A stretch of 26,087 nt of DNA from Candidatus Aerophobota bacterium (lineage in GTDB: Bacteria; Aerophobota; Aerophobia; Aerophobales; JAGHCO01). Positions 16,901-25,716 of this stretch are shown piece by piece. The notes under the pieces were generated by a model. That model was not told the origin of the DNA. It ran no database searches and worked only from the letters and a program-made list of their open reading frames with translations. Both the position numbers and the translations under genes were made by a program. Where the stretch lies: NCBI GenBank assembly GCA_021160405.1, contig JAGHCO010000136.1:1-26087 (forward strand). The letters run 5' to 3'. Position 1 is the stretch's first letter. Each line of letters opens with the position of its first letter.

Positions 16901-18253
16901 CTATACCTGAGTATCCAACGGTATTTTAGCTACAATTTTAGCCATAGCTGGATTTCTCTTGCATTCTATGGCAAATTCCTCCTCCCGCATCTTATTTCTA
17001 TAACCAGGCTCTTCAAAGGAATACTTAAATTTGGTATGGACATCGTATCTTCCCTCAAGAATGGCTACTGCATCCTCTACAAAAACTATCTCCTCATCAG
17101 TGGGGATGACAAATATCTTTGTCCTGGAATCCTCTGAGGAGATATCTACTTCAGCATTTCTTGTTCTGGCCAGAGCATTTTTTTCCTGGTCATACTTAAT
17201 TCCCAAAATCTCAAGCCCGTTTAAGATCTTCGCTCGGATTGGACTGGATAATTCTCCTACTCCTGCAGTGAAGATAAGGGCATCAACTTCTCCTAAAGCA
17301 GCTGCATAAGCACCGATATACTTCTTAAGCCTATAAGTTTCAATTTCTATAGCAAGTTGAGCTCTTTTTTCACCATTTTCTGCTGCCTTGAGTACATCTC
17401 TTCTATCTGTGTACTTACCGGTTATTCCTAAGATGCCGCTTTTTTTGTTGAGAATATTGTCCATTTCCTCTGTAGTATAACCTTTTTTCCTCATCATAAA
17501 AAGATCAATTGCTGCATCATGATCACCTGCCCGAGTGCCCATAACTGCTCCCTCCAAGGGTGTAAATCCCATGCTTGTATCTAAAGAAACTCCGTTCTTT
17601 ACTGCATTTATGCTAACGCCATTGCCAATGTGACAACTTATCAGATTACATTCAAAGGGATCTTTACCAAGCAAAACAGCTGCTCTTTTCGCTACATATA
17701 ATAGAGAAGTTCCATGGAAACCGTATCTCCTTACGCCGTATTCCTCATACCATTCGTAAGGCAAGGCGTAAATGTAAGCATAAGAAGGCATTGTTTGATG
17801 CCAGGCTGTGTCAAAGACAGCCACCTGGGGAATATTGGGCAGCAGTGATTTTGCTGCCTCTATTCCTGCGATATTAGGTGGATTATGGAGAGGAGCGAGG
17901 GAGGCAACTTCCTTAATCATATCCAAAACTTTCTCATTGATAAGAACGGATTTAGTGAACTTTTCTCCTCCGTGCACTACCCGGTGCGACACCACCTTAA
18001 TTTCTTTGAGGTCCCCCATCACTTCCTTCCCTGAATTCATCAAAGTATCAATGATAAGCTTAATAGCTATTTTATGATTTGGGCATTCATGGTTAAGGCG
18101 AAGAGGGTCTCTTCCTGGTACCTCTTGGATGATAAAAGATCCTCCTATTGTAACTCTTTCTACTATTCCCCTAGCCTTGATTTTCCTATCATCCCAATCG
18201 TAGAGTAAATATTTAACCGAGGAACTGCCACAATTCAAGGATAAGATAAGCAT
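16901..18253 (-). CDS. ackA: acetate kinase with C-terminal extension
   Basis: Converts acetyl phosphate and ADP to acetate and ATP, the energy-yielding last step of the operon. All the residues known to matter in the Methanosarcina enzyme are present at nearly the same numbers: N7, K14, R91, H123, D148, H180, N211, R241, R340 and the glutamate at 387-388 in IPTDEE. The protein is 450 residues, about 45-50 longer than usual; the extra part is a charged tail from about residue 402 (YDVHTKFKYSFEEPGY onward). It has no frameshift sign. AAGGAG precedes the ATG, 10 bases after pta. The tail could affect oligomer contacts or be a stop-codon drift into the adjoining repeat region. Confidence 0.95.
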   Translation of the reverse strand: MLILSLNCGSSSVKYLLYDWDDRKIKARGIVERVTIGGSFIIQEVPGRDPLRLNHECPNHKIAIKLIIDTLMNSGKEVMGDLKEIKVVSHRVVHGGEKFTKSVLINEKVLDMIKEVASLAPLHNPPNIAGIEAAKSLLPNIPQVAVFDTAWHQTMPSYAYIYALPYEWYEEYGVRRYGFHGTSLLYVAKRAAVLLGKDPFECNLISCHIGNGVSINAVKNGVSLDTSMGFTPLEGAVMGTRAGDHDAAIDLFMMRKKGYTTEEMDNILNKKSGILGITGKYTDRRDVLKAAENGEKRAQLAIEIETYRLKKYIGAYAAALGEVDALIFTAGVGELSSPIRAKILNGLEILGIKYDQEKNALARTRNAEVDISSEDSRTKIFVIPTDEEIVFVEDAVAILEGRYDVHTKFKYSFEEPGYRNKMREEEFAIECKRNPAMAKIVAKIPLDTQV

Positions 18254-18263
18254 TAGTTTCTCC

Positions 18264-19283
18264 TTAAAGTTTTACCGCTTGCTCTTCCAATATTTGTGAT
18301 TGGACTGCAGTTATGGCTATTACTCCTACAATATCCTGAACACTACATCCCCTCGAAAGATCGTTTACCTGTTTAGTGAGCCCTTGAACAAGAGGCCCGT
18401 AGGCCTGAGCCCTGGCTAATCTTTGGGTTAACTTATAAGCGATGTTACCGCAATTTAAATCGGGGAAGATTAAGACATTTGCCCTACCCGCCACAGAACT
18501 TCCTGGAGCTTTTCTTGCTGCTATAGAGGGCACTAATGCAGCATCGCCTTGCAGTTCACCATCAATTAACAGATCCGGCCTTCTTCGCTGAGCAATAGAT
18601 GTTGCCTCAACAACCTTGTCCACTGTGGAGTTCTTACCACTACCTTTGGTGGAAAAGGAAAGCATAGCCACTCTTGGCTCAATGCCGATTAAGCTTTTTG
18701 CTGTTTCAGCAGAGACAATAGCAATTTCAGCTAATTGTTCAGCATTTGGATTAGTTACCATCCCACTATCGGCAAAGATGAAAAGTCCCTTTTCGCCATA
18801 AGGACAATCAGGAACAACCATCACAAAATAAGCAGATACTGTCTTGATATTCCTCATTCTTTTAAAAACCTGTAATGGTGGTCTTAAAGTCCAACTGGTG
18901 TGATGAGCTGCTCCTGAAACTGCACCATCGGCATCGCCTAAATAGACCATCATAGTGGCATAATACATTGGATCTTTTAAAATCTTTGTAGATTCATCCA
19001 AACTTACGCCCTTTTTCTTGCGTAGTTCATAAAATTTTTGGGCGTAAAGTTCTCTCTTCTCAGAAGTAAGGGGATTAACAATCAGGATTCCATCAATATT
19101 AACCCCCTCTTTTTTAGCTACCGAGAGAATCTCATCCTTATCTCCTAAAAGGATTATCCTGGCAATGTTTTCCTTTAATATAACTTCTGCTGCCCTTAAA
19201 ATTCTTTTCTCTCTTCCCTCTGGTAGGACAATAACCTTTGAAGTTTTCCTTGCCTGTTCTTTAATTTTTTCTATGAACTCCAT
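18264..19283 (-). CDS. pta: phosphate acetyltransferase
   Basis: Transfers acetyl from acetyl-CoA to phosphate, giving acetyl phosphate for AckA. The 339-residue protein is the short, single-domain Pta form without the regulatory N-terminal domain of enterobacterial Pta. Typical features are VLPEGREKRILRAA at the start, SGAAHHTSWTLRPPLQ in the middle, ANVLIFPDLNCGNIAYKL, and the active-site NDLSRGCSVQDIV motif with S310 and R311. The match to the acetyl rather than butyryl enzyme is supported by context with ackA and por. AAGGGG lies about 9 bases before the ATG. Confidence 0.95.
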   Translation of the reverse strand: MEFIEKIKEQARKTSKVIVLPEGREKRILRAAEVILKENIARIILLGDKDEILSVAKKEGVNIDGILIVNPLTSEKRELYAQKFYELRKKKGVSLDESTKILKDPMYYATMMVYLGDADGAVSGAAHHTSWTLRPPLQVFKRMRNIKTVSAYFVMVVPDCPYGEKGLFIFADSGMVTNPNAEQLAEIAIVSAETAKSLIGIEPRVAMLSFSTKGSGKNSTVDKVVEATSIAQRRRPDLLIDGELQGDAALVPSIAARKAPGSSVAGRANVLIFPDLNCGNIAYKLTQRLARAQAYGPLVQGLTKQVNDLSRGCSVQDIVGVIAITAVQSQILEEQAVKL

Positions 19284-19301
19284 ATCTTTTTCCCCTTAGG
19301 A

Positions 19302-20231
19302 TTAAGCATTCTCTCCAGCTAAGGCTAACAGCTTTTTTTCCTTTTCCTCTATATTTTTTTGCAGTTCTTCAACTACTTTCTTGTTTTCCTCCTTAAGAAG
19401 ATGTCTGAATCTGCCCTGAGATTCTAACCAATCCTTTAAAGGTTTTTTCTTTCTCGGTTTATAAGTGATTCTGTACTTACCATTCTCAATCTCATATAAG
19501 GGCCAGAATCCTGAAAGAACAGCTAATTTAGCTATTTCAATGGTTTGATCAGCAGGATATCTCCACCCTCTGGGACAGGGGGAAAGAATATTAATGAAAG
19601 AGGGACCATTTGCACTTAAGGCTTTTTGAACTTTTTTCATTAAATCATTGTAATAACCAGGAGAAGCTTGAGCAACATAGGGAATATTGTGAGCAGCAAC
19701 AATTTGAGTTAAGTCTTTTCTATATTCAGTTTTACCTTCAGGAATAGCTTTACCTGCTGGAGATGTAGTAGTAGAAGCTCCCCGGGGACTAGCACTGGAG
19801 CGCTGTATGCCCGTATTCATATAAGCCTCGTTGTCATAGCAGATATACAGAAATCTATGACCTCTTTCTAAGGCTCCTGAGAGAGCTTGAATCCCAATAT
19901 CATAGGTTCCCCCATCTCCTCCAAAGGCAATAAATCTTATTTCTTTGTCTATCTTTCCCTGTCTTTTCAATGAGCGATAAGCAGCCTCAACTCCAGAAAT
20001 AGTAGATGCTGCATTTTCAAAGGCATTATGAATCCAGGGTACCTTCCAGGCAGTGTAAGGATAAATGGTGGTTCCTACTTCTAAACATCCTGTAGAACAA
20101 CAAATTACCACTGGGGTATCCACTGCTAAAAGAACCTGTCTTACAATAATAGGTGCCCCACACCCGGGACAAAGTCGGTGACCATTTGAAAAAAGTTCTT
20201 CTTTTTTAGATAAATCTTTAAGAGACGGCAT
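19302..20231 (-). CDS. porB: pyruvate:ferredoxin oxidoreductase beta subunit
   Basis: Carries the thiamine diphosphate site and the proximal [4Fe-4S] cluster. The 309-residue chain has LCPGCGAP with C21 and C24, further cysteines at 44, 45 and 49, a fourth-ligand candidate in SPCPRGWRYP, and the ThDP motif from GGDGGTYDIG to YDNEAYMNTG. The LLCPGCG/STGCLEV pattern favours the pyruvate enzyme over 2-oxoglutarate or indolepyruvate relatives, and neighbouring pta-ackA agree. A lysine-rich coiled-coil-like tail ends the protein. AGGAGA lies before the ATG. It is reversible, so it may oxidise pyruvate or make it from acetyl-CoA. Confidence 0.94.
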   Translation of the reverse strand: MPSLKDLSKKEELFSNGHRLCPGCGAPIIVRQVLLAVDTPVVICCSTGCLEVGTTIYPYTAWKVPWIHNAFENAASTISGVEAAYRSLKRQGKIDKEIRFIAFGGDGGTYDIGIQALSGALERGHRFLYICYDNEAYMNTGIQRSSASPRGASTTTSPAGKAIPEGKTEYRKDLTQIVAAHNIPYVAQASPGYYNDLMKKVQKALSANGPSFINILSPCPRGWRYPADQTIEIAKLAVLSGFWPLYEIENGKYRITYKPRKKKPLKDWLESQGRFRHLLKEENKKVVEELQKNIEEKEKKLLALAGENA

Positions 20232-20243
20232 TTTTTTCTCCTG

Positions 20244-21425
20244 TTATTCTCTTACTCCTAAATAATTAACTAAGTTTTTAACTTTTCCTGTTTTCCTAAT
20301 CTGAATAAGATCCTGAAAAACTTTTTTAATATCTTCTATTCCAATATTTCTCCCTCCCAATCCATAAATGTAGTTAACTACGGGAATTCTTCTTTCCTCA
20401 TCAAGCAAGGCTGACCTTACCTCTAAGAAAATTGGTCCTCCTACAGCTCCAAAAGAAGCAGAACGATCCATAACTGCTACTACTGCCACTTTTCTTAGAC
20501 TCTGTTTAATCTCATCCTGAGGGAAAGGTCTGAAAGCTCTTATCTTTAAAAGTTTTGCATTTATTCCTTCCTCTTTTAGCTCCTCTATCGCTCCCTTTAC
20601 TGTTCCTGCAGTAGATCCTGCGGCTATTACCACTAAATCTGCATCCGGGGAACCAAACTCCTCTATCAACTCATAGCTTCTTCCAGAAAGCTGAGTGTAC
20701 TCTCCCCCTATTTTTTTAATTACATCAAGAGCATTTTTCATAGCTTCTACTTGCTGGCGCTTATGCTCAAAGTAGTAATCAAAGAGATCGAGAGGGCCGT
20801 AAGTTACAGGATTATCTATATCCAAAAGTGGATAGCGGGGATTATACTTTCCTATAAATTTTCTTACCTGTTCATCTTCAAGTATCTTCACTCTTTCTGT
20901 TCCATGGGAGATGATAAACCCATCAAAGGTAACCATTACTGGAAGAAGAACACTTTTATCTTCTGCAATACGCACAGCTTGAATAAGATTGTCGTAAATT
21001 TCCTGACAGTTCTCACTGTAAAGTTGAATCCAACCCGAATCTCTTGCTCCCATAGAATCTGAGTGGTCACAGTGAATATTGATGGGACCACTTAAGGCCC
21101 GATTTACCACAGGCATCACTATGGGTAATCTTAAAGAAGCTGCTATATAAACAATTTCCCACATTAAAGCTAAACCATTAGCTGAGGTAGCTGTCATTGC
21201 TCTTGCCCCAGCCGATGCAGCTCCTACACAAGCACTCATAGCTGAGTGCTCACTCTCTACTCTTACCATTTCTGTATCTACGAGACCATTAGCTACAAAT
21301 TCAGAAAATATTTGCACTATCTCTGTTTGAGGGGTAATAGGATAAGCTGCCATTACATCTGGATTAATTTGCCGTATAGTCTCAGCAGCAATTTCATCGC
21401 CTGTCATAGCTTTAATTGTTTCCAT
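20244..21425 (-). CDS. porA: pyruvate:ferredoxin oxidoreductase alpha subunit
   Basis: A 393-residue alpha subunit that completes the pyruvate and thiamine diphosphate pocket with PorB. The N-terminal domain has AAYPITPQTEIVQ, the family's thiazole-contact motif, and ESEHSAMSACVGAASAGARAMTATSANGLALMWE, a hallmark of PorA. The C-terminal transketolase-like domain includes VVIAAGSTAGTVKGAI and VMDRSASFGAVGGP. It starts one base after the porD stop, with AAGGAGA in the end of porD as ribosome site, so subunits are made together. Confidence 0.94.
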   Translation of the reverse strand: METIKAMTGDEIAAETIRQINPDVMAAYPITPQTEIVQIFSEFVANGLVDTEMVRVESEHSAMSACVGAASAGARAMTATSANGLALMWEIVYIAASLRLPIVMPVVNRALSGPINIHCDHSDSMGARDSGWIQLYSENCQEIYDNLIQAVRIAEDKSVLLPVMVTFDGFIISHGTERVKILEDEQVRKFIGKYNPRYPLLDIDNPVTYGPLDLFDYYFEHKRQQVEAMKNALDVIKKIGGEYTQLSGRSYELIEEFGSPDADLVVIAAGSTAGTVKGAIEELKEEGINAKLLKIRAFRPFPQDEIKQSLRKVAVVAVMDRSASFGAVGGPIFLEVRSALLDEERRIPVVNYIYGLGGRNIGIEDIKKVFQDLIQIRKTGKVKNLVNYLGVRE

Positions 21426-21426
21426 T

Positions 21427-21735
21427 TTATTTTTCTCCTTCTTTTTCAGCTTTATACTTAGCCTCTTCTATCATCTCAATTGCTTTGAATGGGCATTCAG
21501 TAGAACATATTCCGCATCCCTTACAATAATCATACCTAAAACCTTTCATTTTCCCATCTTCCACTATAATAGAGCTATCGGGGCAATATATCCAACATAT
21601 AAGGCAATGCTTACACTTTTTCTCATCTAAAACTGGACGAAAGGTTCTCCAACTCCCTGTTAAGTATTCCTTAGCACTTCCTGCCTCTAAAATAAGACCT
21701 CCCAAAGGAACATCTTTCCAACCCTTCTCTTTCAT
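21427..21735 (-). CDS. porD: pyruvate:ferredoxin oxidoreductase delta subunit
   Basis: A 102-residue ferredoxin-like subunit that carries electrons from the PorB cluster to free ferredoxin. It has two classic [4Fe-4S] motifs, CKHCLICWIYCP and CKGCGICSTECP, separated by the usual insert (DSSIIVEDGKMKGFRYDYCKG). The N-terminal part (GWKDVPLGGLILEAGSAKEYLTGSWRTFRPV) is the standard PorD leader. The start overlaps the porC stop as ATGA. Confidence 0.95.
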   Translation of the reverse strand: MKEKGWKDVPLGGLILEAGSAKEYLTGSWRTFRPVLDEKKCKHCLICWIYCPDSSIIVEDGKMKGFRYDYCKGCGICSTECPFKAIEMIEEAKYKAEKEGEK

Positions 21736-22304
21736 TCTAATTTTACCTCCTCATAAGCCTTCTCAATAGCTGAGATGTTGCTTTCCGCTATCTTAGAGCT
21801 AAATTTCTTTTCAAATTTTTCTCTCACACTGGAAAGCAAAGTTTCCAGTTTTATAAGTGGATTTGCTTTAATTAAAGCTCCCAACATTGGCATATTGGGA
21901 AGATTTCTTCCCAGTGTCTTTAGGGAAATAGAAGTAGCATCTACGGTAAAAACTTTTCCCTTATTAAACTTTAATCTTTCTCTAATCTCTTCAGGAGAAG
22001 ATTTAGTATTTACTAAAAGGATTCCTTCATCTCCCAGACCTTGGGTAACATTAGCTACCTCCAGTAAAGTGGAATCAAGCACCACTACAGCCTCAGGGTT
22101 GACAATATCACAGTGAATTAAAATTGGACTTTTACTAATTCTGGTAAAAGCTTTCATAGGAGCTCCTTCTCTTTCCGGGCCATATTCAGGAAAACCCTGA
22201 ATATATTTTCCCTCTTTCAAGGCGGCTCCAGCTAAAAGCAAAGCTGCTGTTTTAGCTCCCTGACCGGCTCTCCCATGCCAGCGGATCTCAGTAATCTTTT
22301 TCAT
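21732..22304 (-). CDS. porC: pyruvate:ferredoxin oxidoreductase gamma subunit
   Basis: The gamma subunit, a roughly 190-residue coenzyme A-side subunit. It opens with the family signature ITEIRWHGRAGQGAKTAALL and continues with GFPEYGPEREGAPMKAFTRIS. I place the start at the ATG at 22302-22304 because GGGAGG lies 6 bases upstream. An in-frame ATG 21 bases earlier (22325) would put that ribosome site inside the gene and has none of its own. It is first in the porCDAB-pta-ackA operon. Confidence 0.94.
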   Translation of the reverse strand: MKKITEIRWHGRAGQGAKTAALLLAGAALKEGKYIQGFPEYGPEREGAPMKAFTRISKSPILIHCDIVNPEAVVVLDSTLLEVANVTQGLGDEGILLVNTKSSPEEIRERLKFNKGKVFTVDATSISLKTLGRNLPNMPMLGALIKANPLIKLETLLSSVREKFEKKFSSKIAESNISAIEKAYEEVKLE

Positions 22305-22349
22305 TAAAAGCCTCCCTTCATGCACTAATTTTCTTGCAAAATTTATGCT

Positions 22350-22377
22350 ATTCTATCTGAAATTATTGGATTGTCAA
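22350..22377 (-). promoter_or_regulatory. promoter of the porCDAB-pta-ackA operon
   Basis: On the minus strand TTGACA (complement of 22372-22377) and TAGAAT (complement of 22350-22355) are 16 bases apart. Transcription would start near 22343, about 40 bases before porC. This separates the operon from the transporter gene upstream on the same strand, although no strong terminator was seen between them. Confidence 0.6.
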
Positions 22378-22388
22378 ATTTTAAATTT

Positions 22389-24257
22389 TTAAGCCTCTTC
22401 ACGGTGTCTTTCTGCAAGAAGTACAATATCACGCAATTCATCAATGTTCCGCGCTCTCAACCAATTTCTATCAAAATTTGCATCCTCCACAATTTGCGCA
22501 ATTGCTGAGAGTACTCGCAGGTGAAAGTTCCTCTCATCACGTGTGCCAACTAAAATAAATACAGCATATACAGGTGGCATATCATCTACAAAGTTGACTC
22601 CACTCTTGCATCGTGCAATTAGCAGATCAAATTTATGTTTACCTTCAATAATTATATGCGGAATTGCAAGTCCTGGACGTATCTCTGTTGTTGATTCTTT
22701 TTCACGCAAAACGAGTGCATTGAACAGTTCCCCATAGTTAGTGTTTAACCGTCTGGCAAGTTTCTCTGCTGCTACTTTAAGGAACTGCGTAAGTGTAAGC
22801 TCTTTATCTATATCTATTATCTTGCAGTTCTTTACTAATTTATCAAATCTATCCTCTATTATATTATCACGTTCCCTTAATATTCCCCGCAGCTCAGCAC
22901 CTAATGAATCACTTGCTATTTCTCTGGCAGTAACACGTTCAATTATATGTAATAGAGCAGACTTACGCGTCGCACGACCATGAACATAAATCCAGTACCA
23001 CACAAGACTAACAAGGATAAATACACTTGCTGTTATAAGTGCAACAAAACCCATCTCGTATAATAAAAAACCATAACAGATAAGCCCGGCTATCTGTAAC
23101 CAGGGATAAAAGGGTGAGAGAAATGTTGGTTTATAGTTCATAAGGTGACTCTCTCTCATAACGATGCATGCCAGCAGTTCAAGCATATACATCATAATCA
23201 GCGCTGTGGAGGCAACTTCTACAAGGTTTTCAATGCTTAGAAAAAGTATAACTGCTAACATAAAAATTCCTGTAAATATTATTGAAAAGTGAGGTGTGTT
23301 AAATTTTTTATTTATTTGAGCAAAGAAATCAGGTAAGATTTGGTCACGACTCATTGCTATTGGATATCGTGAAGCAGCTAAAATACCAGCATTGGCAGTT
23401 GATACAAAGGCAAATATTGCGCCAATTGACATCAATACACTGCCAAATGTTTCAAATATTTTGTATCCACCAGTTGATATTGGTGTAAGTGAACCTGCAA
23501 ATTCATGACTATCAAGCAAACCCACTGTTACAAAAATAGTTAGCCCATAAAGTAGTAATACAATAAAGAATGCCAATATCATACTATAGGGGATATTTTT
23601 TGTAGGATTTTTAACCTCTTCAGCAATACTTGCAATCTTTGTTATCCCACCAAATGATATAAAAACCATACCTGCTGCAGCAAACAATGTATGTGCACCA
23701 AATGGGATAAATGGTGTGTATCTGTGAATATTAAGTGAGGTAAAACCACGAAAAATATAAAGGAGCAGCAAACTTATAAGTAAAATTACAAGTAAAATCT
23801 GAACCCTACCTGTAAGTTTAACACTTCTCAAGTTAAGAATTACGAAAAGGACACAAAAACCTGCCGCAATAAGCTTAATTTGCCAGAGGGTAAGATTGGG
23901 ATTAATTAATATTGCAAATGCACCAATACCAACCAATGCAAATGCACTTTTAATGCTGAGAGAAAACCACTCTGCAAAGCCACCTATCACCCCTGCTACC
24001 GAGCCCATACTTCTCTCAACAAAAAAATAACCACCGCCTGCCTTAGGCATAGCTGTAGCAAGCTCAGCCTTGGTAAATAGAGCAGGTAGAACAAATATAC
24101 CTGCTAAAATATAAGCTAAGATTACTGCTGGACCAGTTTTAGCATAAATTAGACCTGGGAGAACAAATAAACCTGAGCTGATCATTGCACCTGCAGCGAT
24201 GCAAAAGACATCTAAAAGGCTTAGTTGTCGAGTTAATCGCTTATGATTGGCGTGCAT
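22389..24257 (-). CDS. APC amino acid permease fused to a PTS EIIA-like domain
   Basis: A 622-residue membrane protein. Residues ~10-430 form an APC-superfamily transporter with about 12 hydrophobic segments; the first contains AAGAMISSGLFVLPG, the glycine-rich substrate-binding break of the family, and PKAGGGYFFVER follows. After a linker (~430-470), residues ~475-622 resemble a PTS EIIA type 2 / nitrogen-PTS EIIA domain, with REKESTTEIRPGLAIPH carrying the phospho-acceptor histidine H534 and a second conserved histidine H579 in NFHLRVLSAIAQIV. No EI, HPr or other PTS gene is in the window. A phosphorylation-controlled amino acid transporter is plausible; the substrate is unknown. The ribosome site is weak, so the start is less sure than the domains. 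Confidence 0.88.
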   Translation of the reverse strand: MHANHKRLTRQLSLLDVFCIAAGAMISSGLFVLPGLIYAKTGPAVILAYILAGIFVLPALFTKAELATAMPKAGGGYFFVERSMGSVAGVIGGFAEWFSLSIKSAFALVGIGAFAILINPNLTLWQIKLIAAGFCVLFVILNLRSVKLTGRVQILLVILLISLLLLYIFRGFTSLNIHRYTPFIPFGAHTLFAAAGMVFISFGGITKIASIAEEVKNPTKNIPYSMILAFFIVLLLYGLTIFVTVGLLDSHEFAGSLTPISTGGYKIFETFGSVLMSIGAIFAFVSTANAGILAASRYPIAMSRDQILPDFFAQINKKFNTPHFSIIFTGIFMLAVILFLSIENLVEVASTALIMMYMLELLACIVMRESHLMNYKPTFLSPFYPWLQIAGLICYGFLLYEMGFVALITASVFILVSLVWYWIYVHGRATRKSALLHIIERVTAREIASDSLGAELRGILRERDNIIEDRFDKLVKNCKIIDIDKELTLTQFLKVAAEKLARRLNTNYGELFNALVLREKESTTEIRPGLAIPHIIIEGKHKFDLLIARCKSGVNFVDDMPPVYAVFILVGTRDERNFHLRVLSAIAQIVEDANFDRNWLRARNIDELRDIVLLAERHREEA

Positions 24258-24307
24258 AGTTTATTGTCCCTATAATCCAATTATTTATAAAAATTTTGTA
24301 ACAGTTT

Positions 24308-24471
24308 AGCCACTAAGTCACCAAGGCACAAAGAAAAAGATAAGCCTTAAACCCATAAAGATAATCTTAATACCTTTTCTTAATAGCTAAGAAATTACGA
24401 AGAGATCATCATTAAAAATGGTATTAGGAGAATTATTGTATAATCTTGGTGTCTTCGTGTCTTGGTGGCTG
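24308..24471. repeat. inverted pair of GCCACCAAGACAC-type repeats
   Basis: The gap between the transporter and the AlbA_2 gene (24258-24497) holds a left arm beginning AGCCACTAAGTCACCAAGG (24308-24333) and a right arm CTTGGTGTCTTCGTGTC...GGTGGCTG (24445-24471). Each resembles the reverse complement of the other, with several mismatches. The right arm matches a third copy at 25880-25906 at 26 of 27 positions. The intervening ~110 bases are AT-rich with no gene. It looks like a small palindromic, MITE-like dispersed element. Confidence 0.65.
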
Positions 24472-24497
24472 AATAATTACCCTTATTTTATATTTTC

Positions 24498-25658
24498 CTA
24501 CAAATTTGGTCTCCAGATCCTTACAATAAATTCCTGACCCCGTTCTTCAAAGTCAGGCTCTCTACCAGTGTATTTTTTTAAAAGTCTTATCATTCGAGGT
24601 ATACCAGTTCCAATCTGGGTCATATACCCCATCTTTGCAAGATAAGAAACAATAAGTTGATTTCGTTCTGAATGTACACCTAACTTTATGTTTTCTAAGG
24701 TAACAGTATTGGGCAATTTTCCGGGGCTCATAATTTCCAATCTGTTATCAAATATAAAAATGCGGATTTGAGAAGGGATATGATAATCACGATGGGCGAC
24801 AGCATTAACTACTGCTTCTCTTAATACTCCTCTGGGAATTTCAAATTTTAACTCATTTTCAAATCCTTCAATTTTAACCTTTGTTCTAAGATATTGATTT
24901 AAGACTCTATCTGCACCATCTATTTGTTCTTCGAGTTTCCCCTCCAGATCCTTTTTCTCAAATTCTTCTCCTATTTCATTGCCATAAAATTTTGCTATTG
25001 TAATTTTACATACAGGAAAGTGTTTCTGTGGATTTAATGCAAAAAGAAGATAGCCACCAACGGTAAAGACTAACTTTTCATCCATCAGTGTTAAAACTTT
25101 CATATTTTCCAATAGTTTATTCAAGTCAACATTCATCTCTTCAATCTTTGTTTGGTAAAAACTTTCAAAAAATCTTCTAAAATAAAGTATGTCTAATTCA
25201 TCAACAGAAGTTGTAGGCACAGGTAGCTCGTCATAATAAATAGAACGGGTCGCTTGATACAGTCTTAGAAGTTCTTCTCTTGAAGCTTGTCTCCTGCCAG
25301 AGCTTGTTCTAATATAATATACACCTCTATTAGTTCTATAAGGTCTTTCCGGCCCTTTGGGTATATAAATACATAAGATTATTTTTTTATTGACCTTAAC
25401 TTTTTCTATACTAATAGCAAGTGAAGGCTCGCAGTTATTATGAGAGATATTTTCAACCCTGTGCATTTCTATATCAGGTTTTGATACACCCTTTATCTCT
25501 TTTTTATCAGAAACTCCTAAAAGTATTTTTCCTCCTTCAGTGTTTGCAAAAGCAACAATCTCAGCAGCTATATCATCAGGATGAACTTTTTCTTCTTTAA
25601 ATTCAGTAAATGAATCTTCCCCCTTTTTGATTATCTCTAATAACCCAACTTTATTCAT
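24498..25658 (-). CDS. AlbA_2 / RecG-like ATP-binding regulator
   Basis: A protein of the widespread group with an N-terminal AlbA_2 (Schlafen-like, nucleic-acid-binding) domain and a C-terminal ATPase-like (HATPase_c_4) domain. The first ~130 residues carry EDSFTEFKEEKVHPDDIAAEIVAFANTEGG and ILLGVSDKKEIKGV, then RTNRGVYYIRTSSG. The C-terminal part has LREAVVNAVAHRDY, IFDNRLEIMSPGKLP and MGYMTQIGTGIPRM, the ATP-binding motifs of this family. Function is unknown, possibly transcription control or defence. The start is uncertain: MNKVGLLEI at 25658 fits the family but has a GGAGG 18 bases away; a TTG nearer that site, or an ATG at 25712, are alternatives. It stands alone among repeats. Confidence 0.8.
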   Translation of the reverse strand: MNKVGLLEIIKKGEDSFTEFKEEKVHPDDIAAEIVAFANTEGGKILLGVSDKKEIKGVSKPDIEMHRVENISHNNCEPSLAISIEKVKVNKKIILCIYIPKGPERPYRTNRGVYYIRTSSGRRQASREELLRLYQATRSIYYDELPVPTTSVDELDILYFRRFFESFYQTKIEEMNVDLNKLLENMKVLTLMDEKLVFTVGGYLLFALNPQKHFPVCKITIAKFYGNEIGEEFEKKDLEGKLEEQIDGADRVLNQYLRTKVKIEGFENELKFEIPRGVLREAVVNAVAHRDYHIPSQIRIFIFDNRLEIMSPGKLPNTVTLENIKLGVHSERNQLIVSYLAKMGYMTQIGTGIPRMIRLLKKYTGREPDFEERGQEFIVRIWRPNL

Positions 25659-25716
25659 TTTGAATATTTTCAATAGCCTCCTTTTTCGTTTTGCCCTGTG
25701 AAATACATCCAAACAT

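Noticed and set aside
16775..17137. 120-codon plus-strand open frame
   Set aside because: It starts in the palindromic repeat and runs antisense to the ackA end, with a peptide rich in serine and aromatic residues and no family features.
20751..21062. 103-codon plus-strand open frame
   Set aside because: Antisense to porA; low-complexity hydrophobic translation without family resemblance.
21775..22116. 113-codon plus-strand open frame
   Set aside because: It is the antisense shadow of porC; serine-rich, with no ribosome site or recognisable motif.
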